A stretch of DNA of 64,000 bases from Planctomycetota bacterium (GTDB lineage Bacteria > Planctomycetota > Planctomycetia > Planctomycetales > Planctomycetaceae). A program made the translations under genes and the position numbers. A model generated the notes under the pieces. It searched no databases, was not told where the DNA came from, and was given only the letters and a program-made list of their open reading frames with translations. The stretch covers positions 1-64,000 of the forward strand of contig QQVO01000007.1 of assembly GCA_003388505.1 (NCBI GenBank), given 5' to 3'. This document shows positions 8,634 to 18,235 of this stretch, piece by piece. The first letter of the stretch is position 1; every line of letters starts with the position of its first letter.

Positions 8634-10411
8634 GTGTGCGTGACTCGCGAAAGGTCGCGCTCGATGTCTTCTTCGAGCGCTCCCTGAATGGTCCACAGCC
8701 GGCTGTACGGCCCGCCCGCCTCCAGCAGTTCGTCGTGCGTCCCCTGCTCAACGATGCGGCCGTGATCCATGACGAAGATCCGATCGGCCAGCCGCGTCGA
8801 CGAGAGGCGATGCGCGATCAGGATCGTGGTATGCCGCCCGCGCCGTTCGGCGAGCGACCGGAGAATGTGGGCCTCGGTTTTCGTGTCGACGGCGCTGAGG
8901 CTGTCGTCGAGCACGAGAAACTCCGGGTTCATCAACAGCGCTCGCGCGATCGCGACCCGCTGTCGCTGCCCTCCGGAGAGCGTCACCCCGCGTTCGCCGA
9001 CCCGCGTGTCGTACCCCTCTTCAAACTCGACGATGTTCCCGTGGATGTCGGCCGCCCGCGCCGACTCCTCCACCTCATGGTCGGCCGCCGTGGAACGCCC
9101 GATGACGACGTTCTCCCGTACGGTCTTGGAGAACAGAAACGGGTCCTGCAGCACCATGCCGAAGGCGCTCCGCACGGCATCTCGATTGAGGTCCCGGACC
9201 TCGCGGCCGCCGATGCGGATCGATCCCTGTTCGTAGTCGTACAGCCGGACGAGGAGGTTCACCAGCGTCGATTTCCCGGCTCCGGGCGGCCCGAGCAGAG
9301 CGACCGTTTCGCCCTCGGCGATCGTGATGGACAGATCGTCGAGTGCGGCCGGACCGTCGCCGTAAGCGAACGAGAGATTCTCGACTGCAATGTCTCCGCG
9401 AACCGGTTCGCCCGCGGTCTCGTCGATGCTCTCTGGCGCTTTGTCGAGGATCTCGCGGATGCGTCCGATGGCGACGGTCGCCTTGCCGGTGTCGGCGAGA
9501 ACACGGCCGATATGCCGCACCGGCCAGATAATCGTCCGCAGCAGCCACCAGAACAGCACCCAGGTACCGAGCGAAATGCTGCCCTGCATGACAAAGTATC
9601 CGCCGCCGATGAGGACGATCCCCAGTTGGGACAGGACCAGCAGATCGGAGAGCGTCCAGTAGTTGCTGAGCACGCGGAACAGCCGGTACTCCAGGTCGCG
9701 AAACTCGCCGTTCCGTTCGAGGAACTTCTCGATCTCATAGTCCTGCCGCGCAAATGCGCGGACCACGCGAACTCCCGTGAGGTTTTCCTGGATGACGGTG
9801 GTGAGGCTGCCTTCCGACTCGTCCACCTGCTGAAACAGTGTCCGCACGCGTCGAAAAAACAGCAGCGCGAAGAAGATGATGACTGGAACCAGTGCGAGCG
9901 ACAGCGCGCTCATCGTCAGATCCTGCGACAGCATGATCGGGATCGCCACGATCAGAAACAGCGACACGCGGGCGATTTCGACGACCTGCGCCGCGAGAAA
10001 CACCCGCACCGTCTCCACGTCCGATGAACACCGCTGCACCAGGTCGCCGGTTTCGGCCCGGTCGTGATAGGCGCACGGCAGGCGCTCCAGTTGCTCATAC
10101 AGCCGATGCCGCAACCCGCGCGTGATGCCTTCGCTGGCCTGAGCCGCCCAGCGGCCGCGGAGAAACGTGAAGAATCCGTGCAGCGCGTAACAGAGCACAA
10201 TCAGCCCCGCCGCGGGAAGCAGCGTCCCGGTCAGGTCGACCTCGTCACTGACGAGGGCGTCGAGCGCCCGCTTGAGGACGTACGGGACCAGCAGCAGAAA
10301 GACCGTCCCGACCGCCATCGCGGAGACTGCCGCCGCGTACCTCCCCCGCTGCCCCGAGGTCAACGCCCAGAGCGTCCGTGCAGCACCCGGCGGTGAGGCG
10401 GTTTCGTCCAC
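8630..10411 (-). CDS. ABC exporter half-transporter, degenerate-site subunit
   Basis: A 593-residue six-helix membrane domain plus ATPase domain. Walker A is GPPGAGKST, the signature is canonical LSGGQRQRVAIARALL, but Walker B reads FLVLDDSLSAVD, so the catalytic Glu is Asp. The switch His is in IAHRLSS. Asp at this place with a canonical signature defines the degenerate half of heterodimeric exporters, in line with the following gene. It is the first gene of a two-gene operon and ends in a 4-base ATGA overlap with it. Substrate not readable. Confidence 0.92.
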   Translation of the reverse strand: MDETASPPGAARTLWALTSGQRGRYAAAVSAMAVGTVFLLLVPYVLKRALDALVSDEVDLTGTLLPAAGLIVLCYALHGFFTFLRGRWAAQASEGITRGLRHRLYEQLERLPCAYHDRAETGDLVQRCSSDVETVRVFLAAQVVEIARVSLFLIVAIPIMLSQDLTMSALSLALVPVIIFFALLFFRRVRTLFQQVDESEGSLTTVIQENLTGVRVVRAFARQDYEIEKFLERNGEFRDLEYRLFRVLSNYWTLSDLLVLSQLGIVLIGGGYFVMQGSISLGTWVLFWWLLRTIIWPVRHIGRVLADTGKATVAIGRIREILDKAPESIDETAGEPVRGDIAVENLSFAYGDGPAALDDLSITIAEGETVALLGPPGAGKSTLVNLLVRLYDYEQGSIRIGGREVRDLNRDAVRSAFGMVLQDPFLFSKTVRENVVIGRSTAADHEVEESARAADIHGNIVEFEEGYDTRVGERGVTLSGGQRQRVAIARALLMNPEFLVLDDSLSAVDTKTEAHILRSLAERRGRHTTILIAHRLSSTRLADRIFVMDHGRIVEQGTHDELLEAGGPYSRLWTIQGALEEDIERDLSRVTHT

Positions 10412-11024
10412 GCTCGCCTCAAAGCCTCTCTGTTCATCGAATAGTCGTGCGTACCCGCATCCGGCAGCCGCGGCCGGCCGGAAGTATTGCGAATGAGGCC
10501 CGCGCTCTCAACTTGCCTGTCTCTCGCGAGGCACGGACAACACAGGGGGAGAAAAGTTCGGCCCATTCCGGCAACGATTCATGGTGAAAAAGGGGGCAGG
10601 ACTGTTGATTCGCCTCCCCGGCCTTCCGCGCGGGCCCGCGGTGGCTGCGAACGGGTGACGGCACATACGGGAACGAACGTAATGACGGGCGGGATGTTTG
10701 AGGCGGTGTCTCTCGCGGAGACGCAGAGGCGCGGAGAGTTTGTGGCGTTGCACTCTTCGATGTTCGCGTGCGCAATCGACCAAATAGCGTGCGCCGGGAG
10801 AGTCTCGCACACATGCCGGGGCGAGTTGAACTGTGACTGCAGGTCAGGGGTTGGTTAGAATCAACGCAGTCCACCGTCGCATGAATTGAGACGGTGGTGC
10901 AACTTGGTGGGCAACCATGACTTCGTGTGGCTGCGCCATACCGGTTCAAAGAACCTGATGCCACCCTGTGTGGTTAGTCTGGTCGTTATCCTCTCGCCAA
11001 CATCCCGTAATCCAGAGTCTCCTC
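10412..11024. other. 613-base intergenic region, no gene seen
   Basis: It separates the divergent ABC operon from a small membrane-protein gene. Around 10705-10740 it holds GGAGACGCAGAGGCGCGGAG, a fragment like the ACACAGAG repeat family. Open frames here have no coding character. Promoters for both flanking operons must lie inside, but I could not identify convincing boxes. Confidence 0.5.
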
Positions 11025-11324
11025 ATGGATGCGTTCGTCATTGTCTCGATGATCATTGGTGCGGTGTTTATCGCAGCAGGGCTGGTGGTCACCCTGGTCA
11101 ATGCGGACATCAGCGATCGGGCGTTCTGGATTGTGAGGGTGATGGTGTCGCTCGGCGCCGCACTATTGGCCGCTGGGATTCTTGGCGAGATTGAGGTGAG
11201 TGGAGACGTGCTCGGGTTGACGGTGAAAGCAGGGGGGCCGATCGCCGTGTTTGTGATCATTTATTTGCTCAATCCCCCCAAGACAATCGAAGCGTTCGTC
11301 AATGAGGCTGGTCCTCGCGGGTGA
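11025..11324 (+). CDS. Small three-helix membrane protein, unknown
   Basis: A 99-residue protein that is almost all hydrophobic: three predicted membrane helices (about residues 2-23, 33-55, 65-84) and a short polar tail. ATG 11025 was chosen because the first membrane helix starts directly after it. The stop overlaps a potential GTG of the following frame, so it may be co-transcribed with the LRR lipoprotein. No family recognised. Confidence 0.65.
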   Translation: MDAFVIVSMIIGAVFIAAGLVVTLVNADISDRAFWIVRVMVSLGAALLAAGILGEIEVSGDVLGLTVKAGGPIAVFVIIYLLNPPKTIEAFVNEAGPRG

Positions 11325-11491
11325 GTTCACGCCAGCGGAGGAGCACACAAACCGCAGCGGGATACCGATGTCTTGGAGGATTGTCACAAACTGCGGACGG
11401 CGTTGGAACGTCCCATAGAATCGACTTTCGCTTCAGCGCGATTCCCGTCGCCGTTGCGGCAGCGCCCGCGCTGACTGCTGGATCAACCATT

Positions 11492-12379
11492 GTGCGTTCG
11501 GCTGCGCTCCTTCTGCTGATGTTGCCTCTCACCGGCTGCGATTTTCGACAGCCCGGCGGAGAACGGACTGCGTCGACATCGTCTTCCCCGACGCCGCGAT
11601 TGCGGGATCCCGTGGTCGACGACGCCGTCAAAACTCTTCGAGGACTCGGGGCGGAAGTCGAGTTCTTTAATGACGAAGTCGTCTCCATGCGCGTGTGGCC
11701 TGAACGAGGTGAATCGATCACGTTCAGGAACAAGGATCTGGCGATTGCGACTGCGTTTCCCCACCTTGAAAGACTCGCTCTTGGCGATACGCAGGTCACT
11801 GATGCCGGGCTCGTCTCCCTTGCAAAACTTCTACGGTTGAAGAGCCTGACACTCGTCGGGGCGCCGATCTCGGATGCGGGGCTCGCGCATGTTGCAACGC
11901 TGCAGGACCTGGAAAGCCTGAGTCTCGCCGGAACAAACGTCTCCGACGCGGGGTTGGCGCATCTGAAGGACATGGCGCAACTGACGCTCCTGAATCTGTC
12001 CGGGACGTACATTACCAATGAGGGATTGCACCATCTGAAGTCTCTGACAAATCTCGAAGACCTGTACCTGGGCCATACGGATATCACCGATCGAGGACTT
12101 GTTCACCTCAATTCGCTGATTCGCCTCAAGAATCTCGATCTGTCAGGGATCGAAATCACAGACACAGGCGTCGGCCAATTGAAAGCGTTGCCCAACCTGC
12201 GTGGTCTGAGTGTCGAGAATTCAGAGATCAGTGACACGACTTTGGCATCACTTTCGCAGATGAAGGATCTGGAGTGGCTGTCGCTGATCAACAGTCGGGG
12301 GATCTCCGATGAGGAGTTGATGCATCTGCGCCGGGCATTGCCTCGAACGGAAATTTCCTATTTCTGGGCGCATGATTGA
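11492..12379 (+). CDS. Leucine-rich-repeat lipoprotein
   Basis: About 295 residues. From the GTG at 11492 the N-terminus reads as a short lipoprotein signal, RSAALLLLMLPLTGC, with lipobox LTGC. The frame is open further up to a GTG at 11321, but that would put an improbable 57 residues before the signal. The mature part has about eight 24-residue leucine-rich repeats of the type L-x-x-L-x-L-x-x-T-x-[IV]-[ST]-D-x-G-L, the GALA-like variety common in planctomycetes. It is likely an envelope protein-protein interaction scaffold. Partner unknown. Confidence 0.8.
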   Translation: MRSAALLLLMLPLTGCDFRQPGGERTASTSSSPTPRLRDPVVDDAVKTLRGLGAEVEFFNDEVVSMRVWPERGESITFRNKDLAIATAFPHLERLALGDTQVTDAGLVSLAKLLRLKSLTLVGAPISDAGLAHVATLQDLESLSLAGTNVSDAGLAHLKDMAQLTLLNLSGTYITNEGLHHLKSLTNLEDLYLGHTDITDRGLVHLNSLIRLKNLDLSGIEITDTGVGQLKALPNLRGLSVENSEISDTTLASLSQMKDLEWLSLINSRGISDEELMHLRRALPRTEISYFWAHD

Positions 12380-12937
12380 CCACGAGCAGCGACGATGCGC
12401 GGACTGGAGCGTGTCTCGGCTGCCAAGGAACTCAGCGTCGCGACGGGCAGGGCTCTGTCGAGCCGAATCCGCGCAGTTCGCTGGCAATCGTGACATTCCA
12501 GGAACTGAGTTCTTCTTCCTATCTCGATCCTCGTCCGAGTAACTCTCCGACAGATTCGAATGGAACGCGGATGACCACGGATTGGACCGATTCTCGCTGA
12601 TTGCTTTCTTTCGTGTTGACGCCTTGCGCGACTGAATCAACGCGATCCTGGGGCTGCCACGTCTTGAGGAATTCCCCGCAAGAACCGTGCTGATCCGCCA
12701 AATCCGCGAGAATCTGCGTCCTGTTCGAGAATCCCCTGGGTCCGGTTCCTCGAGGCGCGCCAGCCGAGTTGTGTGTCACACATGGGAACCCGGAGCCGTC
12801 GCGCTCCCCTCTGGGTCGCGGATCAAGGGTTCTCAACGAATATTGTGCGGGCTGGGTGGGGGCGGGTATTATTTGCGGAGGGTTTGGGTTTCGCGTTGTT
12901 CTTCTGCCGAGTGATTGGTCTTGCGAAGGCTGATGGA
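12380..12937. other. 558-base intergenic region holding a dispersed repeat
   Basis: No credible gene. The core (12556-12780) is a dispersed repeat described separately. The rest, up to the thioredoxin-like gene, presumably contains that gene's promoter. Confidence 0.55.
12556..12780 (+). repeat. Dispersed ~225-base intergenic repeat, copy A
   Basis: It starts TCGAATGGAACGCGGAT and ends CCGAGTTGTGTGT. It aligns along its length, in the same orientation, to 40455-40688, sharing blocks such as GTGCTGATCCGCC, TTCGAGAATCCC and GCCGAGTTGTGTGT. The open frames inside are not conserved as protein, so this is a noncoding repeat. Confidence 0.8.
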
Positions 12938-13492
12938 ATGAAACGAGTGGTCGCGACCGTTGCCGCCGTGTTGATCGGTTTTCTCCCGGGGATGCTGGTC
13001 GGCGAAGATGCGCCGCCGGCGCTCAGCGTGGGGGATGAGGTGGCGATGTTCTACGTGAAGGACGTCACCGGGCCGGCGGCGGGGAAGCAGCTTTGCTATC
13101 GCTGCAGGTATGGAGATCAGCCGGTGGTGGCCGTGTTTACGCGACGCATGACGGACGAAGTGACGGCGCTGGTCGACGAGATCGACGGGCTGGTCGACCA
13201 GCACATGCAGGAAGACCTGGCGGCGTTCGTCGTGCTGATGGACGACGATCCGGTCAATCGCGAGGACGAGTTGAAGCGACTGGCGCGGGAGAAGGGGGTC
13301 GACAATGTGCCCCTGACGACCTTCGACGACGTCTACGGTCCGCGCAGCTACCGTTTGGAGCGGGACGCCGACGTGACGGTGATGATGTGGGTCGACCGGA
13401 AGGTCCGCTTCAATCGCAGCTTTGCCAACAAGGAACTGACAGAGGAGTCGATCGCCGAATTGATCGCTGAGACGGCGACGATTCTTGAGTGA
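12938..13492 (+). CDS. Exported thioredoxin-like-fold protein
   Basis: A 184-residue protein with an N-terminal signal or anchor (MKRVVATVAAVLIGFLPGMLVGE). It contains a C-Y-R-C motif at about residue 53, followed by PVVAVFTRRM and an alternating beta/alpha pattern ending KELTEESIAELIAE, resembling thioredoxin-like proteins that carry a modified active site. The CxxC is not the usual WCGPC, so redox activity is uncertain. ATG 12938 was chosen because the signal begins there. Confidence 0.7.
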   Translation: MKRVVATVAAVLIGFLPGMLVGEDAPPALSVGDEVAMFYVKDVTGPAAGKQLCYRCRYGDQPVVAVFTRRMTDEVTALVDEIDGLVDQHMQEDLAAFVVLMDDDPVNREDELKRLAREKGVDNVPLTTFDDVYGPRSYRLERDADVTVMMWVDRKVRFNRSFANKELTEESIAELIAETATILE

Positions 13493-13511
13493 TCGGCGGC
13501 GTAGTGCGTCC

Positions 13512-13671
13512 CGCTATTGCAGGTCGCTTGTCGGCGGTTACTGTGGCTCATGCACCGGGGCTTCCCTCGCTTCGCTCAGTCCAGCCCTTGCCACCAAGTC
13601 GCGGCCACGCTCTCCGTTGCGCTGCGCTTCACTCAGGGCGTGCCAGCCGATTCGCTATTGCAGGTCGCTTG
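13512..13671. repeat. 19-bp direct repeats flanking a 122-base insert
   Basis: CGCTATTGCAGGTCGCTTG occurs at 13512-13530 and again at 13653-13671. The second copy contains the stop and last codons of the reverse-strand gene ending at 13655. The 122 bases between them carry copy 1 of the stem-loop repeat. It looks like a target duplication around a small insertion, or a local tandem duplication. Confidence 0.7.
13555..13585 (+). repeat. Stem-loop repeat family, copy 1 (partial)
   Basis: CCGGGGCTTCCCTCGCTTCG followed by CTCAGTCCAG, shared with 15724-15804 and, inverted, with 25224-25329. Only the right arm of the longer repeat is present here. Confidence 0.75.
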
Positions 13672-15340
13672 ACCGGGTGGCTTCGCGCGGCGGGAGGGGG
13701 ATGTTGACCGGACGGTCACCCTGGTCGACGCTGACCGGTTCCGCCTCAAGGTCGGGATCGGGGTTTGTGGCCACCCGGGTTGTGCCGACTTCGATGCTCG
13801 AGATGCGAAGCGTGCTGGATGAGCCGGGCCGCGCGGTGATGCGGCGGGTCAGACCGTTGGCGTCGGTTGTTGATTCCGAACCGAGCGCCAGGCGGACTTC
13901 GGTGCGGTCGGGATAGGAGAGCCGCACTTCAAAGTCGGCGACGCCTTCCGTCTGGCCGAGGGGGTTGCCCCAGTCGAACTGTCCGGCGTAGCGCAACTGG
14001 TAGTACCCGTTGCCGGCAGTAACTTCGGGGGCGGGGAGTTCGTTTCCACGGTAGACGACCCGCATGACGGCCAGGTTCAGCAGCCAGCCGGACGAAGCGG
14101 TGAGCACGAAATCGTCGGGGCCGAACTGCACGCGGGGGTGTCCCTCAAGGGAATCGACCACCGTTTGCAGGACGTGCGGAGGGGTTCGCTCCTGCCCGAG
14201 CGCGGCCGCGCACCGCAACAGCACCGGAGCGGGGATTCCGGCGACGATCTGTGGATCGCTCAATTGCTGGAGCAGCTTTTCGTGCTCTCCCGAGACCTCG
14301 TACAGGGCCACGAGGAAGACGCGGCTCTGTTCGCTTTCGAGTTCGACGTCGAGGTTTCTCAGGATGGCGTCTTCGGCTGCTGCGAACTGTTCGTGGCGCT
14401 GCAGGATTCTCGCGCACACGAGGTTCGCCTCCCAGACTTCCGTGGAATAGCGGAGCGCGCGTTCGGCGGAGGCGACGCAATCGGACTGCCCGAGGTAGTC
14501 CTGGATGGCCGCGCGATTGGCCAGACCGGTGGCCAGCATGTCGTCCTTGCGGAAGTGCCGGTCTCCGAGGTCGACGAGTCTGGAGTAGGTGTTGCTGGCG
14601 GCGAAGAGCTGGCCGAGTTCCTGCTGTGTTCGGGCGAGGTAGTAGAGGTAGGGCGGATAGGCCTCCATGAACGGGTCCATCCGTTTGAGGACGCGGAGGC
14701 GGACTTCGGCGTCGCGCTCCTGCATCGCCTCATCGAGGGCGTCGAGGTCGTCGGCGCGGACCAGCCAGCGATCGGGGATGTGCTTCTTCTGGGCCATTTG
14801 CCAGAAGGTGTCGAGGAACTGCGAGGACTTCTCGACGACGGCCGTCATCCGCGCGCGGTCGATCTTGAGCAGATCCCGGTCGCGGTTGTAGGACATGGCC
14901 CGATAGTCCCACCAACTGTTGGCGCCGGACCGGACGGCGTTGCCGTATTGGCCTGTCGCGGCGTCGGCCCCGATCGCAAGGACGTCCCACACGATCTTCT
15001 TCTGCATGGTGGTGTTGTGGTAGCCGCGGACCAGTTTCCGCTCGTAGTCGGCGAAGCTGACCTGATTGATCTCGTCGAGGACGGACGAATAGAGCTGAAT
15101 CACCTCGCGGTCAGCGATGCCGTCGAGGTTGATGTTGTTGAGAATCTTGTCCTGTTCCTCAGCGAGCACGTCGCGCGTCGGCTGCTTGCGGATGCGGTGG
15201 AAGGCGGCGCGGCAGTAGTTGAGCGCGACGGCGGTTTCCCGCGCATCGGGAGTCGGGGCGGTGGGGTCTGCTGCTTCCTGTGCGATCGCGCCTCGCGGGA
15301 ACAGGACGACGACGAACAGCAGGCTGGCAAGCTTCAGCAT
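13655..15340 (-). CDS. Large secreted protein with TPR-like region, unknown
   Basis: A 561-residue protein with a Sec signal peptide (MLKLASLLFVVVLFPRGAIAQ). The central part (about residues 200-370) has TPR-like helix pairs, for example QELGQLFAASNTYSRLVDLGD and AEDAILRNLDVELESE. The last 150 residues are beta-rich and Pro-rich. No catalytic motif is visible. It begins beside a 517-base gap and is convergent with the thioredoxin-like gene. It is probably a periplasmic planctomycete-specific protein. Confidence 0.8.
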   Translation of the reverse strand: MLKLASLLFVVVLFPRGAIAQEAADPTAPTPDARETAVALNYCRAAFHRIRKQPTRDVLAEEQDKILNNINLDGIADREVIQLYSSVLDEINQVSFADYERKLVRGYHNTTMQKKIVWDVLAIGADAATGQYGNAVRSGANSWWDYRAMSYNRDRDLLKIDRARMTAVVEKSSQFLDTFWQMAQKKHIPDRWLVRADDLDALDEAMQERDAEVRLRVLKRMDPFMEAYPPYLYYLARTQQELGQLFAASNTYSRLVDLGDRHFRKDDMLATGLANRAAIQDYLGQSDCVASAERALRYSTEVWEANLVCARILQRHEQFAAAEDAILRNLDVELESEQSRVFLVALYEVSGEHEKLLQQLSDPQIVAGIPAPVLLRCAAALGQERTPPHVLQTVVDSLEGHPRVQFGPDDFVLTASSGWLLNLAVMRVVYRGNELPAPEVTAGNGYYQLRYAGQFDWGNPLGQTEGVADFEVRLSYPDRTEVRLALGSESTTDANGLTRRITARPGSSSTLRISSIEVGTTRVATNPDPDLEAEPVSVDQGDRPVNIPLPPREATRSSDLQ

Positions 15341-15857
15341 AGTGCGGCAGGTTCGGTTCGAGCTCCGCGGGAAAACGCCGATCCGGGCCGGGTGATCGGG
15401 CTGCCGGCCACTGTGCAGTCCGAAAACATCACCGCTCTGCGGGAGGCGGCGGATGACGATCGTTTCTCGTTCCCCACCACTCTATCGCCCTGTGCATTGT
15501 CGGCGGGGGGGATTTCGGTCTTGAAGGGCCGGATCGGGCGGGGCGATGCCTGTCGCGTCGGCTGCGCAAAGTTGCACGGCGCAAGCGGTCCGGGGGGCGA
15601 CCGGCAGAGTTTACCCAGGCGGCAAACTCGCCGGGCGTCCGCGGGGAGAAAGCCGAATAGGCCGCGGATGTCGCGTCGGGGTGGTCGGGGCTGGAGCGAC
15701 CAACGGGAGTGAAGCCCCGGTCGTGGGAAGTGTTCGTCCGAAGTCTCACGACTTCGGCTACACGTCCGGGGCTTCCCTCGCTTCGCTCAGTCCAGTTCCG
15801 GCCACCCGGAGAAGGTGTGTGAAATGGACAGAGTTGAAAACCTGCCCTCGCGGGGGT
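15341..15857. other. 517-base intergenic region with stem-loop repeat
   Basis: It lies between the start of the secreted protein gene and the end of the aminotransferase gene. It holds copy 2 of the stem-loop repeat (15724-15804) and otherwise no supported feature; open frames in it are out of keeping with local codon use. Confidence 0.5.
15724..15804 (+). repeat. Stem-loop repeat family, copy 2
   Basis: It contains CCGAAGTCTCACGACTTCGG, an 8-bp stem with a 4-base loop, then the CCGGGGCTTCCCTCGCTTCG block. The whole unit recurs inverted at 25224-25329 with few differences. Confidence 0.8.
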
Positions 15858-17075
15858 TCAGGCGGCTCTGCGCCGGGGTGTGTCGAACGGGATGGTCCAG
15901 GAGCGGCGGCCGGCGTCGGCAACGGAATCGGCGAGGGCCTGGACGACGCGGCATTGCCTTGCTTCGCCGAGTTCGGCGTAGATGGGCAGCGCGAGGACTT
16001 CGGCCGACGCCCGTTCCGCTTCGGGGAACTCGCCTGGCTTGTGTCCCAGTTCGGCAAAGCAGGGCTGCAGGTGCAGCGGCTGCGGATAGTAGATCGCCGC
16101 CCCAATTTGACGCTCGTGAAGCCCGGAGAGAACGGTGTCCCGGGTGCCGCCGGGAATCCGGGGGCAATACTGGTTGAAGACGTGACGGCCTTCCGTGGAG
16201 TCGTGCGGCAGATGCATCGACTCGGTGAGACCGGCCTGTCCCAGGAGGTCTTTGTAGCGCGCGGCATTTGCGCGCCGGGCGGTGGTCCACGCATCGAGGT
16301 GTCGCAGTTTCACGCGGAGGACGGCCGCCTGCAGCGCGTCAAGCCGGCTGTTGAGGCCGACCTCGAGGTGCTGGTAGCGACCGGCGTCGCCGTGGACGCG
16401 GAGGCGGCGGAGTCTGGCGGCAAGGTCGGCGTCGTCGGTCACGATCATGCCACCGTCGCCGGCTCCGCCGAGGTTCTTGGTCGGGAAGAAGCTGAAGCAG
16501 GCGAGCGTGCCGAGGACGCCGGCGTGCCGGCCGCGGTAGGTCGCACCGATGGCCTGAGCGGCGTCCTCAACGATGGCGAGACCGTTACGGACCGCGGTGC
16601 GCCAGAGCGGCTCCATTTCGGCGCAGCGACCGAAGAGATGCACCGGCATGATGGCTTTGGTGCGATCGGTGACGGCGGCTTCGACAGCCGCCGGATCGAG
16701 GTTGAACGTGGCGGGGTCGATGTCGACAAAGACCGGTTTTGCGCCGATGCGCTGAATCGAGCTGGCCGTGGCGAAGAATGTGAAGGGGGAGGTAATCACT
16801 TCGTCGCCGGGCCCGATGTCGAGAGCCATCAGCGCCAGGATGAGTGCATCGGTGCCGGAGGCGCAACCGATGGCGTGGCGGGCGTCGCAGTATTGGGCAA
16901 TTTCGGACTCGAAGTCGCTGACTTCATCGCCGAGCACGAACTTCTGCGATTCGAATACCTGGTCGACTGCGGCGCGGACCTCGTCGCGGATCGAGTCGTA
17001 TTGTTCGACAAGATCGATCAGCGGAACGGGATCGGGCGTTGACCCGGAAATCGACAGGATATTCTCGGCAGACAT
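15858..17075 (-). CDS. DegT/DnrJ/EryC1/StrS-family PLP aminotransferase
   Basis: A 405-residue fold-type I aminotransferase that makes amino sugars for surface polysaccharides. Visible signatures are GCASGTDALILAL (PLP phosphate site), PVHLFGRCAEMEPL, EDAAQAIGA and CFSFFPTKNLGGAGDGGM with the PLP-binding Lys near residue 199. The N-terminal PLIDLVEQYDSIRDEV is also typical. It is a single gene, divergent from a universal stress protein, and no other nucleotide-sugar gene is nearby. Sugar substrate unknown. Confidence 0.93.
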   Translation of the reverse strand: MSAENILSISGSTPDPVPLIDLVEQYDSIRDEVRAAVDQVFESQKFVLGDEVSDFESEIAQYCDARHAIGCASGTDALILALMALDIGPGDEVITSPFTFFATASSIQRIGAKPVFVDIDPATFNLDPAAVEAAVTDRTKAIMPVHLFGRCAEMEPLWRTAVRNGLAIVEDAAQAIGATYRGRHAGVLGTLACFSFFPTKNLGGAGDGGMIVTDDADLAARLRRLRVHGDAGRYQHLEVGLNSRLDALQAAVLRVKLRHLDAWTTARRANAARYKDLLGQAGLTESMHLPHDSTEGRHVFNQYCPRIPGGTRDTVLSGLHERQIGAAIYYPQPLHLQPCFAELGHKPGEFPEAERASAEVLALPIYAELGEARQCRVVQALADSVADAGRRSWTIPFDTPRRRAA

Positions 17076-17303
17076 GCAGCGACTCCATTCGCGGCAGGAG
17101 GGAAGGGGCCCCGGAGTCGGCCGCGTGTCGTCGGGCGATCGCCGGGGGGCGGAAAGCTACGCATCCGGTTCGATTGTGTCAATATGAAGGCGTCCCTGAA
17201 GTGGCGTCTCTTGACGCGTCGGTGTTTGCGCGCATCCAATGGTGATAGAATGAGTTACCGGCCTAAAGTCGGGCAGATTCGAGCCTCGCGAGGAGACGCC
17301 GCC

Positions 17304-17771
17304 ATGATCAAACTCGACCGCATCCTGTGTCCGACCGACCTCAGCGACTTCAGCAAGCATTCGCTGCGTTACGGCTGCGAGTTTGCGAATCGTTTCGGGG
17401 CCGAGTTGCATCTGTTGAACATCGTGCAGGACGTTGTGGCGCTTGTGCCCGAGCCCGGCATGGCGTTCCCCGCGCCCGGGGAATACATGCAGGATCTCGA
17501 AAAGGCCAGCCGGGATGCCCTTGAACAACTACCCGAAGCCGATTGGTTGCGCGACGTCGCAGTGTTTCGCGACGTGCGGGTGGGAACGCCGTTTCTCGAG
17601 ATCGTGCGGTACGCGAAGGAGGCGGAGATCGACATGATCGTGCTCGGCACGCACGGCCGCTCGGGGCTGGCGCACGTGCTGCTGGGCAGCACGGCGGAAA
17701 AGGTGGTCCGAAAGGCGCACTGTCCTGTGTTGACCGTGCGTCCGGAGGGGCACCAGTTCGTCATGCCTTAG
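17304..17771 (+). CDS. Universal stress protein (UspA family)
   Basis: A 155-residue single Usp domain. The ATP-binding motif G-x2-G-x9-G-[ST] is present as GTHGRSGLAHVLLGSTAEKV (about residues 115-134), and the N-terminal strand reads ILCPTDLSDFS. ATG 17304 follows a GAGGAGA Shine-Dalgarno. ATP-binding Usp proteins act in general stress tolerance. The stop codon TAG is the first part of a TTAGAGCG repeat element. Confidence 0.93.
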   Translation: MIKLDRILCPTDLSDFSKHSLRYGCEFANRFGAELHLLNIVQDVVALVPEPGMAFPAPGEYMQDLEKASRDALEQLPEADWLRDVAVFRDVRVGTPFLEIVRYAKEAEIDMIVLGTHGRSGLAHVLLGSTAEKVVRKAHCPVLTVRPEGHQFVMP

Positions 17772-17873
17772 AGCGCCTTGCGAATCCGTGTTGGCGATCT
17801 GTCTCGCGGCATCTCGGGCTCGACAGTCAGGAGACCGCTCGACGCGGACACATCGTAGGGCAATTCGCTCTAA
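17768..17873. repeat. TTAGAGCG inverted-end repeat, copy 1
   Basis: It starts TTAGAGCGCCTTGCGAA, taking in the Usp stop codon, and ends GGCAATTCGCTCTAA. The ends are inverted repeats. Internal blocks CGATCTGTCTC and CCGCTCGACGC recur at 49245-49338. Confidence 0.75.
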
Positions 17874-18235
17874 CGTCTGGTCAGGGCTTGGTTTTCGGGT
17901 TGGCGAGAGGGCCGATTCGGGCAACGTGCGGTGAGATTTGCGCGGCAGCGACGACGGTCGATCGAATCCCCCGGCGGGCGTGGATGTTGTGTTGATAAAC
18001 TTACAGACAACGGGTGGAAGTCGTCCGATAATGGAATAAGTGACGGAAACCCGGTCTCGCTCCGGATTTCCGGATTTCCTAAGATCGCCGACGAACATTT
18101 TGAACAGTTTGACAAGCTCGTCGCGGTCGGTGTGCGTCGTCTCCTGGTCATCGGAAGAGCAAATTCAAGGTGAATGGGATGGTTGCTGCCCTGTCGATTC
18201 CCGGTCTGCGAGATCGAACTCAGGTTGTGTCTGGA
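17772..18235. other. 464-base intergenic region upstream of the DsbD-like gene
   Basis: The left quarter is the TTAGAGCG repeat. The rest carries no supported gene and probably includes the promoter of the DsbD-like gene. Confidence 0.5.

Noticed and set aside
14138-15712. A 524-residue open frame on the + strand
   Set aside because: Antisense to the secreted protein gene; the acidic Val/Gly-rich product is an artefact of complementary codon use.
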